From Saprospiraceae bacterium (lineage in GTDB: Bacteria > Bacteroidota > Bacteroidia > Chitinophagales > Saprospiraceae): a stretch of DNA of 64,000 nucleotides. Each line of letters begins with the position of its first letter. The first letter of the stretch is position 1. The translations under genes were made by a program, and so were the position numbers. Shown here in pieces: positions 44,246 through 52,715 of this stretch. Location: NCBI GenBank assembly GCA_016718205.1, contig JADKEB010000033.1, positions 654,370 to 718,369 of the forward strand. Reading direction: 5' to 3'. The notes under the pieces were generated by a model. That model saw only the letters and a program-made list of their open reading frames with translations. It was not told the DNA's origin and did not search any database.

Positions 44246-44848
44246 ATGCACAATATTTTCTATGATTATAAATACTTGCAAGAAATGGAAGGAACATATT
44301 TAGAAGGCAAAACTTTTGATCAGGCAGATTTGCTGGCCAAGGGAGAATATGAAAATTGTACATTTAATAATATCAATTTTTCAGATATAAACCTTTCAGA
44401 ATTTAAGTTCATAGATTGCCACTTTAATGTTTGTAATCTGAGTTTAACAAAGATCAACAAGACATCATTTCAGGATGTAAAATTCAGGGAATGCAAAATG
44501 TTGGGTCTTAGGTTTGACGATTGTAGTGAGTTCAGACTCTCTTTTTCATTTGAAAGCTGCCAATTAAGTCATTCTTCCTTCTTTAAATTAAAAATCAAAA
44601 ATACCACTTTTAGAAATTCATTATTAGAAGAGATTGACTTTGAGAAAACGGATCTCACTGGTGCAATATTTGATAATTGTAATCTGATACGAGCAGTTTT
44701 TGACCAAACAACACTTGAAAAAGCAGATTTTAGGACCTCTTACAACTATTCTATTGATCCTGAAATCAACAGAATTAAAAAGGCAAAGTTTTCGCTTCAA
44801 GGGGTTGTCGGGCTCTTAGAAAGATATGATATTGAAATAGAAACTTAA
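44246..44848 (+). CDS. Pentapeptide-repeat protein
   Basis: The 200-residue product shows repeating five-residue units with a central Leu/Phe: FDQADLLAKGEYENCTFNNI, FSDINLSEFKFIDCHFNVCN, FEKTDLTGAIFDNCNLIRAV and FDQTTLEKADF. These should form a right-handed quadrilateral beta-helix. Frequent NC/DC units (Cys in the repeat) are notable. There is no signal peptide, so it is cytoplasmic. Some pentapeptide proteins protect DNA gyrase (Qnr), but nothing here shows that function. It is likely monocistronic. Confidence 0.85.
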   Translation: MHNIFYDYKYLQEMEGTYLEGKTFDQADLLAKGEYENCTFNNINFSDINLSEFKFIDCHFNVCNLSLTKINKTSFQDVKFRECKMLGLRFDDCSEFRLSFSFESCQLSHSSFFKLKIKNTTFRNSLLEEIDFEKTDLTGAIFDNCNLIRAVFDQTTLEKADFRTSYNYSIDPEINRIKKAKFSLQGVVGLLERYDIEIET

Positions 44849-45670
44849 TATAAAACAAGGGACAAAACCTTCGAATATAAAACCATCGAATTTATTCAAA
44901 TTCAGAATTTCTAACACGTAATTAAATCATCAAACATCAACTTTATAACTAAAGTTTCGGTGTTTTTAAATAAAACATATACAATAAATTACATATTAAA
45001 GAATTATTTAATAAAATAACTTATAGTGCTGATAGCCAATGTCTTAAATAGCATTTACAAGGATTATAATTCTTAAGGGGTAAACTTAATGTACTTTCAT
45101 ATACAATGCCAAAGTCTACCCATGATTGGCCTTTTCATTTTTAGACAAAACTTTGCAAAATTGCGTTAAGAACAGAAAACTGTATGAGCCAAAACGAATG
45201 CACAAAGCGAGAACAAAATAACGAAGTTCCTCAAATATCAAAACGGTGATAAACTCCAAAGGCGAGTTTTTTATGTTTAGCAATTTTGTGAAGTTTTGAC
45301 GTTAAGAAAATGAAAAAGCCTTGACTTTTTGTTTCTTTTGTGTCAAGACAAAAGAAAAAGATGTTAATATCAATCTAACAAGAATAATTTCATATATCAA
45401 GTTTAGAATGAAGTACGAAATTTGTAATTTGTCTTTGCAAAATTTACTCCGAAACTTAAACTTTATAATTCACCATCAGATATAATTCAGAATTAATTGA
45501 CTTAAAAATAGAATTGTCCAGCATTAATTATACTAAAAATAAATTGGTTTGCGAAAATTTAATTTATCAATTTATTCATTTTGAGTATAATGGCGACAGA
45601 ATTATTTGCAAAATAAATTCTCGTCGGTATAATAAATTTGATTAACTGTTGATGCATAAAAATTTATGTT
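44849..45670. other. 822-bp gap with a large imperfect inverted repeat
   Basis: No gene is seen. GACAAAACTTTGCAAAATTGC (split at the ends) around 45145-45165 and GCAATTTTGTGAAGTTTTGA (45278-45297) are inverted, and pairing continues outward (GGCCTTTTCATTTTT at about 45132 and AAAATGAAAAAGCC at about 45307-45320). The whole forms a ~190-bp MITE-like or REP-like unit. Beside it, TTTCTTTTGT/ACAAAAGAAA (45332-45357) is a perfect hairpin. A -7 box TAAATTTG (45633-45640) precedes the next gene. The rest is AT-rich. Confidence 0.45.
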
Positions 45671-46186
45671 ATGAAAATTTTAATTTTTTTATTTACTTTC
45701 CTTGGTATTGCTCAAGTTTTAGATGCCCAAACTTCAAAAGGAACTTTTCTTCTTGGAGGAAATGCATCATTCCAAAGAGCAAAGGAACAATCTATTTTAA
45801 GTATCAACCCTAATGTAGGTTATTTTGTAGCCGATAGATTTGCTGTAGGTTTAAATGCAGGTATCAATAGTTTAAGCGACTTGACATTTATTTCTTTAGG
45901 ACCCAATCTCAGGGGCTATTTTTTGACTTCTGAAAAGGGTAGTATATTTGCTACAGCGGGCTTTAATTATGTTAGAGTAAATATATACAATAATTCAGAC
46001 TCAAGTACTGGATATAATCTAGGAATTGGGTATGCCGTATTTTTGAACAAAGCTATTGCTTTAGAGATTAGCAGTAATTACTCTAAATTAGGCTCGTCAG
46101 CTGACAATATTGTCATAGGTAACTCGGAAACAGGTATATTTTCTATTAATGTTGGCTTTCAGATACATTTCAATAAAAACAATTGA
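45671..46186 (+). CDS. Small outer-membrane beta-barrel protein
   Basis: The 171-residue product has a signal peptide (MKILIFLFTFLGIAQVLDAQ) and about eight amphipathic strands (GTFLLGGNASFQRAKE, DRFAVGLNAGINSLSDL, GSIFATAGFNYVRVNIY, GIFSINVGFQIHFN). This matches the outer-membrane protein beta-barrel family common in Bacteroidota. Length and ends look complete. The function is unknown. It is monocistronic and convergent with the GH3 gene. Confidence 0.75.
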   Translation: MKILIFLFTFLGIAQVLDAQTSKGTFLLGGNASFQRAKEQSILSINPNVGYFVADRFAVGLNAGINSLSDLTFISLGPNLRGYFLTSEKGSIFATAGFNYVRVNIYNNSDSSTGYNLGIGYAVFLNKAIALEISSNYSKLGSSADNIVIGNSETGIFSINVGFQIHFNKNN

Positions 46187-46231
46187 ACTATTAAAGAAAT
46201 ATTTATATTAAATCAGGATTTTTATTGCTCT

Positions 46232-47746
46232 TCAATTTTCAATAAAGGCTCCCAGTTCATCAGCTATCTTTCTGTCATTGCTCAGACGAGGTACTTTATT
46301 TTGTCCGCCCAGTTTGCCTTGAGATTTCATATAATTTCTGAAGCTGTCCTTTTGTAAGATTTTGATTTTCAATGGTCGAAGGATATTGCCTTCTATCAGA
46401 TCTTTGTAATAGATGTTTTGTACACACATCTCATCATCTACTTCTTGAGCAAACTTATTCAAATCAGCAGGAAGGTTGCTGAATTCAACAAACCATTCAT
46501 GATATGGCTGCCCACCTTCCGGGGGACTTACTTGTGGTGCAACGGTAAACTCAATGATACGAATATTTTTTTCATTGGCTACTTTCAAAAGTGCTTCTTC
46601 TACTTCCTTGCCGATCACATGTTCGCCAAATGCAGAGATAAAATGTTTTATCCTTCCGGTTACCAATAATTTATAAGGATCCATACTCACAAATCTGACA
46701 CAATCCCCTATACTGTAACCCCATAAGCCGGCATTATTATTGATCACAAGCGCATAGTCTGTATTAAGTTCCACTTCATTGAGATTGTATCGTGGCGGAT
46801 CCTTTTCAAATGCGCTCTCAGAAGGTATAAATTCAAAAAATATTCCTGATTTGGTATTGAGCAATAGAGCATTATCGTGCTGATCGTCCTGAAATGCTAT
46901 AAATCCTTCAGAAGCAGGGTATGTTTCTATACTATCTATACGTTGGCCAACCAACTCTTCCAGTTTTGCTCTGTATGGTTCGAAATTGACGCCACCGTAC
47001 ATAAACAGGCTATAGTTTGGGAAAATTTCTTTTACCGTCTTTTTGCCCGTGACTTCCAGTATCTTTTCATAAAACATTTGCACCCAGGGTGGTATGCCGC
47101 TGATGAGCCTCATATCCTGATGCAGAGTTTCTTTGGTAATATGTTCCAGTTTAGTTTCCCAGTCATCTATACAATTGGTTTCGTATGATGGAAGCTGATT
47201 GGTGCGTACCCATGACGGAATTTCATGATTGACGATTCCGGACAATCTACCGGTTTTTATGCCCCCTTTGGACTCAAGTACCGGTGATCCTGAAAGAAAT
47301 ATCAACTTTCCATCAAACACATCTGCTTTTTTGCTTTGATGAAAATAATTGAGCATGGCATTTCTGGCAGTACGGATATGGTTGGGCATACTCTCATGCG
47401 TGATTGGTATGTATTTTACACCGCTTGTTGTTCCTGATGTTTTTGCAAAATATTTTGGTTTTCCGGGCCAAAGGACATCTTTTTTACCATCGATGATCAT
47501 GTCGATGTAAGGCCTCAATTCTTCATAGTCGCGTACAGGAATATTTTTTTTAAATGCTTCATAACTGTCGATCTGATCAAAATGATGGTCGTTGCCAAAA
47601 ACTGTATTCTGCCCTTTTTTGATAAGGGTTTTCATGATAACTTCCTGATCCCGGATGGCGTTTTTTTTCCATTTATTGATACCTGCAGCCACGAAGCCGG
47701 CTGCTTTTAGTATGATGCGTGATTTAATGTTCATTTTGATTTTCAA
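46232..47746 (-). CDS. GH3-family acyl-adenylate/amide synthetase-like protein
   Basis: The 504-residue product shows GH3 landmarks: the nucleotide-binding AKTSGTTSGVKYIPIT (about residues 105-120), ETYPASEGFIAFQ and GLWGYSIGDCVRFVS. In plants GH3 enzymes adenylate acids such as indole acetate and conjugate them to amino acids; bacterial members are common in Bacteroidota and their substrates are unknown. Length is normal. It may share an operon with the MATE exporter encoded 50 bp upstream on the same strand. Confidence 0.88.
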   Translation of the reverse strand: MKIKMNIKSRIILKAAGFVAAGINKWKKNAIRDQEVIMKTLIKKGQNTVFGNDHHFDQIDSYEAFKKNIPVRDYEELRPYIDMIIDGKKDVLWPGKPKYFAKTSGTTSGVKYIPITHESMPNHIRTARNAMLNYFHQSKKADVFDGKLIFLSGSPVLESKGGIKTGRLSGIVNHEIPSWVRTNQLPSYETNCIDDWETKLEHITKETLHQDMRLISGIPPWVQMFYEKILEVTGKKTVKEIFPNYSLFMYGGVNFEPYRAKLEELVGQRIDSIETYPASEGFIAFQDDQHDNALLLNTKSGIFFEFIPSESAFEKDPPRYNLNEVELNTDYALVINNNAGLWGYSIGDCVRFVSMDPYKLLVTGRIKHFISAFGEHVIGKEVEEALLKVANEKNIRIIEFTVAPQVSPPEGGQPYHEWFVEFSNLPADLNKFAQEVDDEMCVQNIYYKDLIEGNILRPLKIKILQKDSFRNYMKSQGKLGGQNKVPRLSNDRKIADELGAFIEN

Positions 47747-47795
47747 ATGAGAACTGCAAATATGAATATATTTTTATAAAAATCAATCTACACAT

Positions 47796-49142
47796 CTAGA
47801 ATTTAAGAAAATGCCATTTTTTAGTCTTAAGGTACAAGAGCGACATGATGGCAATACCTCCCCAATAGATAATTTCTGCTCCCCATGCCCAATTAAGTCC
47901 CAGATACCATATTTTTATCATCAGATAGCTGTAGATTATATACACTATTGTAAATATAGTTTGTATTCTAAGGGCTGTTTGAGTATGGCCGGTGCCTATC
48001 AGACCATTGATGAAAATACCACCTACTCCAAAAGTCATAAGAATTGCCAGTAACATAGGCATATATGGTTTTGCGAGCAAAATAAGTGTCATATCTTCTT
48101 TGCCGAAAAGCGGATACAGGAAAAATTCAGGAAACAAAACTACCGGCATAGATATCAGCATGGTAGATAATAGATTTAGTTTTGTTGTTTTATATATGAG
48201 AGGGAGTACTGCCTGACGTTTTTTATTTCCGATAAAATTGCTGACCAAGGTGTTGATCCCGGCTGAGTATCCCCAACATGGTATGGATAATATCAGATAC
48301 ACTGTTCTCATCAGATTTGAAATTTCCAATTCTCTTCCGCCTACATTTTCTATAAAACTGAAAAATAGGAACCAAGATCCTATGCCAAGAATGGATTGAA
48401 AAACTATCGGAGAAGATATGCTAAACATACTCTTGAAGGTGCGTATACTTAGTCTGTGAATACTGAGCAGCTCATATTTACGGTTGGCTTTATCATAGAT
48501 CATATAACCTATAAAAACTGCAAAAGCAACAACTTCAGCCAAGGTGCTGGCCAAGGCCGCCCCACCGATTCCCATTTCAGGAAAACCACCTTTCCCAAAA
48601 ACCAGAAAATAATTAAGTATGACATTGACCACGATCAAAACGATAGTGTCATAGATGATAAATTTGGTATTGGCTATACCTGTATAAAATGCTATGAGCG
48701 AAACTCCAAGGTAACTGAAAAAAACACCCCAGCTTCTGTATTTTATGTATTCAACACATTTCTCAAGAATATCAGGATTGTTGATAAACAATGAAAAAAA
48801 ATCTCTGCTGAATAGTTGAAGCAATAAAAACAATATAATAGAAAGAGTCAGTTCAAACAAAAACAAAGCCTGAAAATCAGTACCGGCTCCAATATAATTA
48901 TGCTCTCCGTTTCGTCTTGCTATAATAATTTGTCCTCCCCTTGAAAATCCATAACCTATACTGGCAACAATCAAATAAAAAACACCTACCAAACCCGCAG
49001 CAGCAAAATCCAATGAACTGTAATGATACAGGAATACATTATCGCTCAGGACTATGATATTCTGAGCGGCACTTCCCAGCATTATGGGTACAGACAATGA
49101 TAAAATCTGACTATAGGAGGTGTTTAACTTCATACGGTGCAC
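47796..49142 (-). CDS. MATE-family efflux transporter
   Basis: The 448-residue product has about twelve hydrophobic helices and MATE features: LSLSVPIMLGSAAQNIIVLS at the start, FLYHYSSLDFAAAGL, GYGFSRGGQIIIARRNGEH, and the second-half repeat FSISSPIVFQSILGIGSWFL. It would export cationic compounds by Na+ or H+ antiport at the inner membrane. It lies 50 bp upstream of the GH3 gene; co-transcription could mean export of a GH3 product, but that is inference only. Confidence 0.88.
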   Translation of the reverse strand: MHRMKLNTSYSQILSLSVPIMLGSAAQNIIVLSDNVFLYHYSSLDFAAAGLVGVFYLIVASIGYGFSRGGQIIIARRNGEHNYIGAGTDFQALFLFELTLSIILFLLLQLFSRDFFSLFINNPDILEKCVEYIKYRSWGVFFSYLGVSLIAFYTGIANTKFIIYDTIVLIVVNVILNYFLVFGKGGFPEMGIGGAALASTLAEVVAFAVFIGYMIYDKANRKYELLSIHRLSIRTFKSMFSISSPIVFQSILGIGSWFLFFSFIENVGGRELEISNLMRTVYLILSIPCWGYSAGINTLVSNFIGNKKRQAVLPLIYKTTKLNLLSTMLISMPVVLFPEFFLYPLFGKEDMTLILLAKPYMPMLLAILMTFGVGGIFINGLIGTGHTQTALRIQTIFTIVYIIYSYLMIKIWYLGLNWAWGAEIIYWGGIAIMSLLYLKTKKWHFLKF

Positions 49143-49191
49143 AAAATATCCATTTTTTTATTGATATAGTACACTTTTATAAAAATTAAAT

Positions 49192-49199
49192 TACATTTG
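49192..49199 (+). promoter_or_regulatory. -7 box of the S9 peptidase gene
   Basis: TACATTTG fits TAnnTTTG and lies 35 bp before the ATG of the peptidase gene. No good -33 element is seen. Confidence 0.35.
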
Positions 49200-49234
49200 A
49201 TGAATATTTAAATTTAACCACATAATTCTTTTTT

Positions 49235-51442
49235 ATGTCCACTCAACGTTTTTTTTTAGCGCTGCTTTGTTTTACATTTGCCTTTTTTTCTTGTAAACAA
49301 AAAGATGGAAACTCAACCCAACCTATGGAAAATAAAGATAGTAAAATGTTTTCAAAATCCGATATCATACCGCCTATCGCTGTAAAAATACCAAAGACGA
49401 TAGTCACTCATGGAGATACCATGGTGGATAATTACTTTTGGATGCGCCTTTCTGATGCACAAAAAAATGCGCAGAAACCGGATGAACAGACCAAAAAAGT
49501 TTTGGATTATCTCACTGCTGAGAATGCATACAGAGAAAAGATGATGTCTCATACTGATAGCTTTCAGAACCGACTTTTTGAAGAAATAAAAGGCAGAATC
49601 AAACAAACGGATATGTCTGTACCTTACAAGGATAACGGATATTTTTATATTACACGCTTCGAAGAGGGTAAAGAATACGCCATCCATAGCCGGAAAAAAG
49701 GAAGTCTGGAAGCTCAGGAAGAAATTTTGCTTAATGTCAATAATCTGGCCGAAGGTCACGAATACTATGCTGTAGGTGGAAGGACTGTCAGTCCGGACAA
49801 TAAGATTTTGGCTTACTCAGAAGATACAGTAAGCAGGCGACAGTATACCATAAGATTTAAAGACCTGATCACCGGTAAGAACTTCGATGATGTGATACCG
49901 GTCACATCAGGTGGCATCACCTGGGGCAACGACAATAAAACCATTTTTTATACCAAAATTGATGCAACTCTGAGATCATTCAAAATTTACAGACATACTT
50001 TGGGTACCCCTGTGAAAAATGATCAATTGATATGGCATGAAAAAGATGAAACATTCAGTACCTTCATTTACAAAACAAAGTCAAAAAAATATCTTATCAT
50101 AGGATCTGCAGCTACTTTGTCCAACGAATATCAGGTACTGGAAGCGGATAACCCTACAGGAAAATTTCGGATGTTTCAACCTCGTGAGCGAAAACTGGAA
50201 TACGGTATAGATCACTATGGGGATAGCTGGTACATACATACCAACAAAGATGATGCTCAAAACTTCAAAATCATGGTGACACCTGAAACAGCAACAACCA
50301 AGGAAAATTGGAAAGATCTCATGCCTTATGACAAAAATATATTTATCGAAGGGATAGATCTGTTTAAGGATCATATGGTTATTTCTGAAAGAAAAGGTGG
50401 CATCACTCAATTGCGTATCAGACCATGGAGTGGACAAGATGAGCATTATGTCCAGTTTGGTGAAGAGTCTTACACCACAGGTACTGGTATCAATCCTGAT
50501 TTTGAGACAGATTTGCTCAGGTTGGATTACACATCTCTGACGACACCTAACACAACGTATGATTATAATGTAAAGACAAAAAAACTTGAAAAACTGAAGC
50601 AGCAGGAAGTGGTTGGAAGTTTTAAAGCCGAGGATTATGTTTCTGAACGTAAGATGGTCAAAGCACAGGATGGTACTATGATTCCTCTTTCGATAGTGTA
50701 CAAAAAAGGATTTAAGAAGGTTGGCAGCCAGCCGTTTTTACTATTTGGCTACGGGTCATATGGGGCAAGCATGGATCCTTATTTTTCTTCTGTCAGGCTG
50801 AGTTTACTTGACAGAGGTTTTGGATTTGCTATTGCACATATACGAGGTGGTCAGGAGATGGGCAGACAGTGGTATGAAGACGGAAAATATTTGAAAAAGA
50901 AGAATACCTTTACGGATTTTATAGATTGCGGAGACTATCTACTGAATGAAAAGTACGTTGCAAAAGACAAACTTTTTGCTAACGGTGGCAGTGCCGGAGG
51001 ATTGCTGATGGGTGCTGTGATGAATATGAAACCTGAAATATGGAAAGGTATCATTGCGGCAGTTCCTTTTGTGGATGTCATCAATACAATGCTGGATGAA
51101 AGTATTCCTCTCACCACCGGAGAATTTGACGAATGGGGCAACCCCAAGGACAAAGAATATTATGCGTACATGAAATCTTATTCGCCATACGATAATGTTG
51201 AGGCAAAAGCATATCCGGCTACATTAGTAACGACAGGGTATTGGGATTCACAGGTGCAATATTGGGAGCCAGCCAAATGGGTTGCAAAACTTAGGGAGCT
51301 CAAAACAGACAAAAATCCTTTGTTAATGTACTGTAATATGGATACCGGTCATGGCGGAGCTTCCGGCAGATTCAGAAGATATAGAGAGACGGCTATGGAG
51401 TATGCCTTTTTACTGGATCTGGCAGGTTTGGGAGAAGATTGA
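49235..51442 (+). CDS. S9A prolyl oligopeptidase / oligopeptidase B-like lipoprotein
   Basis: The 735-residue product has a lipoprotein signal (FTFAFFSC), an N-terminal beta-propeller (about 50-460) and a C-terminal alpha/beta hydrolase domain. The catalytic triad is visible: Ser586 in NGGSAGG, Asp671 in YWDSQVQYWEP and His706 in TGHGGASGRF. FGYGSYGASMDPYF and HIRGGQEMGRQWYEDGK fit oligopeptidase B. It cleaves short peptides after basic or proline residues; the lipoprotein signal places it in the periplasm. An oligopeptide ABC transporter is encoded about 1.3 kb downstream on the other strand. Confidence 0.9.
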   Translation: MSTQRFFLALLCFTFAFFSCKQKDGNSTQPMENKDSKMFSKSDIIPPIAVKIPKTIVTHGDTMVDNYFWMRLSDAQKNAQKPDEQTKKVLDYLTAENAYREKMMSHTDSFQNRLFEEIKGRIKQTDMSVPYKDNGYFYITRFEEGKEYAIHSRKKGSLEAQEEILLNVNNLAEGHEYYAVGGRTVSPDNKILAYSEDTVSRRQYTIRFKDLITGKNFDDVIPVTSGGITWGNDNKTIFYTKIDATLRSFKIYRHTLGTPVKNDQLIWHEKDETFSTFIYKTKSKKYLIIGSAATLSNEYQVLEADNPTGKFRMFQPRERKLEYGIDHYGDSWYIHTNKDDAQNFKIMVTPETATTKENWKDLMPYDKNIFIEGIDLFKDHMVISERKGGITQLRIRPWSGQDEHYVQFGEESYTTGTGINPDFETDLLRLDYTSLTTPNTTYDYNVKTKKLEKLKQQEVVGSFKAEDYVSERKMVKAQDGTMIPLSIVYKKGFKKVGSQPFLLFGYGSYGASMDPYFSSVRLSLLDRGFGFAIAHIRGGQEMGRQWYEDGKYLKKKNTFTDFIDCGDYLLNEKYVAKDKLFANGGSAGGLLMGAVMNMKPEIWKGIIAAVPFVDVINTMLDESIPLTTGEFDEWGNPKDKEYYAYMKSYSPYDNVEAKAYPATLVTTGYWDSQVQYWEPAKWVAKLRELKTDKNPLLMYCNMDTGHGGASGRFRRYRETAMEYAFLLDLAGLGED

Positions 51443-51461
51443 CATAAAATAAACATACTCT

Positions 51462-51510
51462 AAAACAAAAAAAGGCAACGATCTGAAAAGATGCTGCCTT
51501 TTTTTGTTTT
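51462..51510. terminator. Bidirectional terminator between the S9 peptidase and HU genes
   Basis: AAAACAAAAAAAGGCA and TGCCTTTTTTTGTTTT form a long inverted repeat with a loop that pairs further (GATCT/AGATG). T runs on either strand make it usable from both converging genes. Confidence 0.75.
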
Positions 51511-51537
51511 TTATTAATCTTATTATCTTACGATAGA

Positions 51538-51810
51538 TTAATTTACTGCGTCAACGAAAGACTTTCCAGCTTTAAATTTCACTGAAGTTTTTGCTGCAAT
51601 CGCGATAGTTTTTCCTGTAGATGGATTTCTACCTTCTCTTGCAGGCTTATGAGCAGTAGAAAAAGTACCAAAACCAACAAAAGCAGCTTTGTCGCCAGCT
51701 TTTAATGATGCTTCGATACCACTGAATACTGCATCAACAGCAGATCCTGCTTGTGCTTTAGTAATGCCAGCTGATTCTGCTACTGCATTGATTAAATCTC
51801 CTTTGTTCAT
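51538..51810 (-). CDS. HU-family DNA-binding protein
   Basis: From the ATG at 51810 the product is 90 residues and reads MNKGDLINAVAESAGITKAQ, with GFGTFSTAHKPAREGRNPST and KAGKSFVDAV. That is the HU fold with the beta-arm GRNPSTG that inserts into the DNA minor groove. It is a nucleoid protein. The longer frame (to 51849) is rejected because the -7 box is at 51847-51854. It has a strong promoter and a terminator and stands alone. Confidence 0.95.
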   Translation of the reverse strand: MNKGDLINAVAESAGITKAQAGSAVDAVFSGIEASLKAGDKAAFVGFGTFSTAHKPAREGRNPSTGKTIAIAAKTSVKFKAGKSFVDAVN

Positions 51811-51846
51811 GTTATAGATTTTAAATTTTAATAATAAATTCGGCCG

Positions 51847-51877
51847 CAAAGGTACTGATTTATCATATAATTACAAA
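51847..51877 (-). promoter_or_regulatory. Consensus promoter of the HU gene
   Basis: On the minus strand TTTG (51874-51877), exactly 19 bp, then TACCTTTG (51847-51854) form a full Bacteroidota consensus promoter. The leader is 37 bp or shorter. It is the best promoter in the window. The following gap (51878-52270) shows nothing else. Confidence 0.75.
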
Positions 51878-52270
51878 TATTTATTCATAAAATAAATCAA
51901 TATAGCCTCCTGAAGCCTTGTTATAGCTTATAAACGATAGATTTATTCTCGTTATTATATATTTAATATTGAATAAAATGTTAATTATAGAGATTGTTTG
52001 ATTTCATAGCTTTTCAAGTGTAGCCATCGATACCATAAAAAAAATTAACTCGGGATAAAATCAAACTTGCTATATTTTCATAAATGATGCAATTTTTACA
52101 AACTCAGTTGGATATTATATGTATTTCTTTGTTTATCATTGTGCTAATTTTTTTGTAGATGCCCGGATGACCGCTGCGCAAGACATAAGGGAGTATGATT
52201 AAAAAAAGGGAATACACTTTTATGCTTTCAGTACGGTGAGAAATAATAAAAAACAAGTAATAATATATAC

Positions 52271-52450
52271 ATGAAACTTAAGTATATAGCTTTTTTAGTC
52301 ATCGTTATCTTTAGTGGGAGTCTCTTTTCATCTTGTAGTAGAGGCTATGGATGCGGCCTTGAAGAAAAATACAATAATCCGGATCTGGAATCATCAAAAC
52401 GAGGTAAATCCACTCTTTTTGGCAAATCTCAAAAAAAGCGAAAATCCTGA
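52271..52450 (+). CDS. Small putative lipoprotein (59 residues)
   Basis: The ATG at 52271 opens a 59-residue frame with a lipoprotein signal (AFLVIVIFSGSLFSSC, Cys about residue 22), then SRGYGCGLEEKYNNPD and a basic end (FGKSQKKRKS). The Cys-Ser-Arg-Gly-x-Gly-Cys motif after the lipobox and the basic tail look like small lipoproteins found in other Bacteroidota. It is a stand-alone gene between HU and MITE-like element 3. Function is unknown. Confidence 0.6.
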   Translation: MKLKYIAFLVIVIFSGSLFSSCSRGYGCGLEEKYNNPDLESSKRGKSTLFGKSQKKRKS

Positions 52451-52529
52451 TATCAAATTGCATTTAAAATGATAACAAATTTCTGTAAATGTCAATATCC
52501 CAAATACAGCATAGTTTGGATGGGGTTTA

Positions 52530-52715
52530 GCGTATGTTTAAAATTTTTCTTAGTTGTAAATCAAGAGATTAAGGTTCAGGCGATAAAATAATCAACGCAA
52601 TTAGCTTGCCTGACAACTATTTTAATAGGCGGGCAGGTGAACTAAAGAAGGCGATTATTTTGAAGTCAGGTTCATAATACATTGATTTTAAGGCAATAAA
52701 AATTTAAACATACTT
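52530..52715. mobile_element. MITE-like element 3 (GCGTATGTTTAAA ends, 186 bp)
   Basis: The ends GCGTATGTTTAAAATTTTT and AAAAATTTAAACATACTT are inverted and flanked by TTA on both sides (52527-52529, 52716-52718). Its body matches element 2 nearly base for base, plus a 33-bp segment that begins CTTGCCTGACAAC and ends GGCGGGCAG, itself a small hairpin. The right-hand target duplication is also the stop codon of the oppC-like gene. Confidence 0.7.

Noticed and set aside
44246..44848. Pentapeptide protein as a Qnr-type gyrase protector
   Set aside because: The repeat is clear, but the Qnr loops and length are not evident and the context gives no link to quinolones.
51446..51462. Fourth full MITE of the GAGTATG family after the S9 peptidase
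   Set aside because: Only one imperfect end (AAAATAAACATACTC) is visible and no inverted partner lies within a plausible distance.
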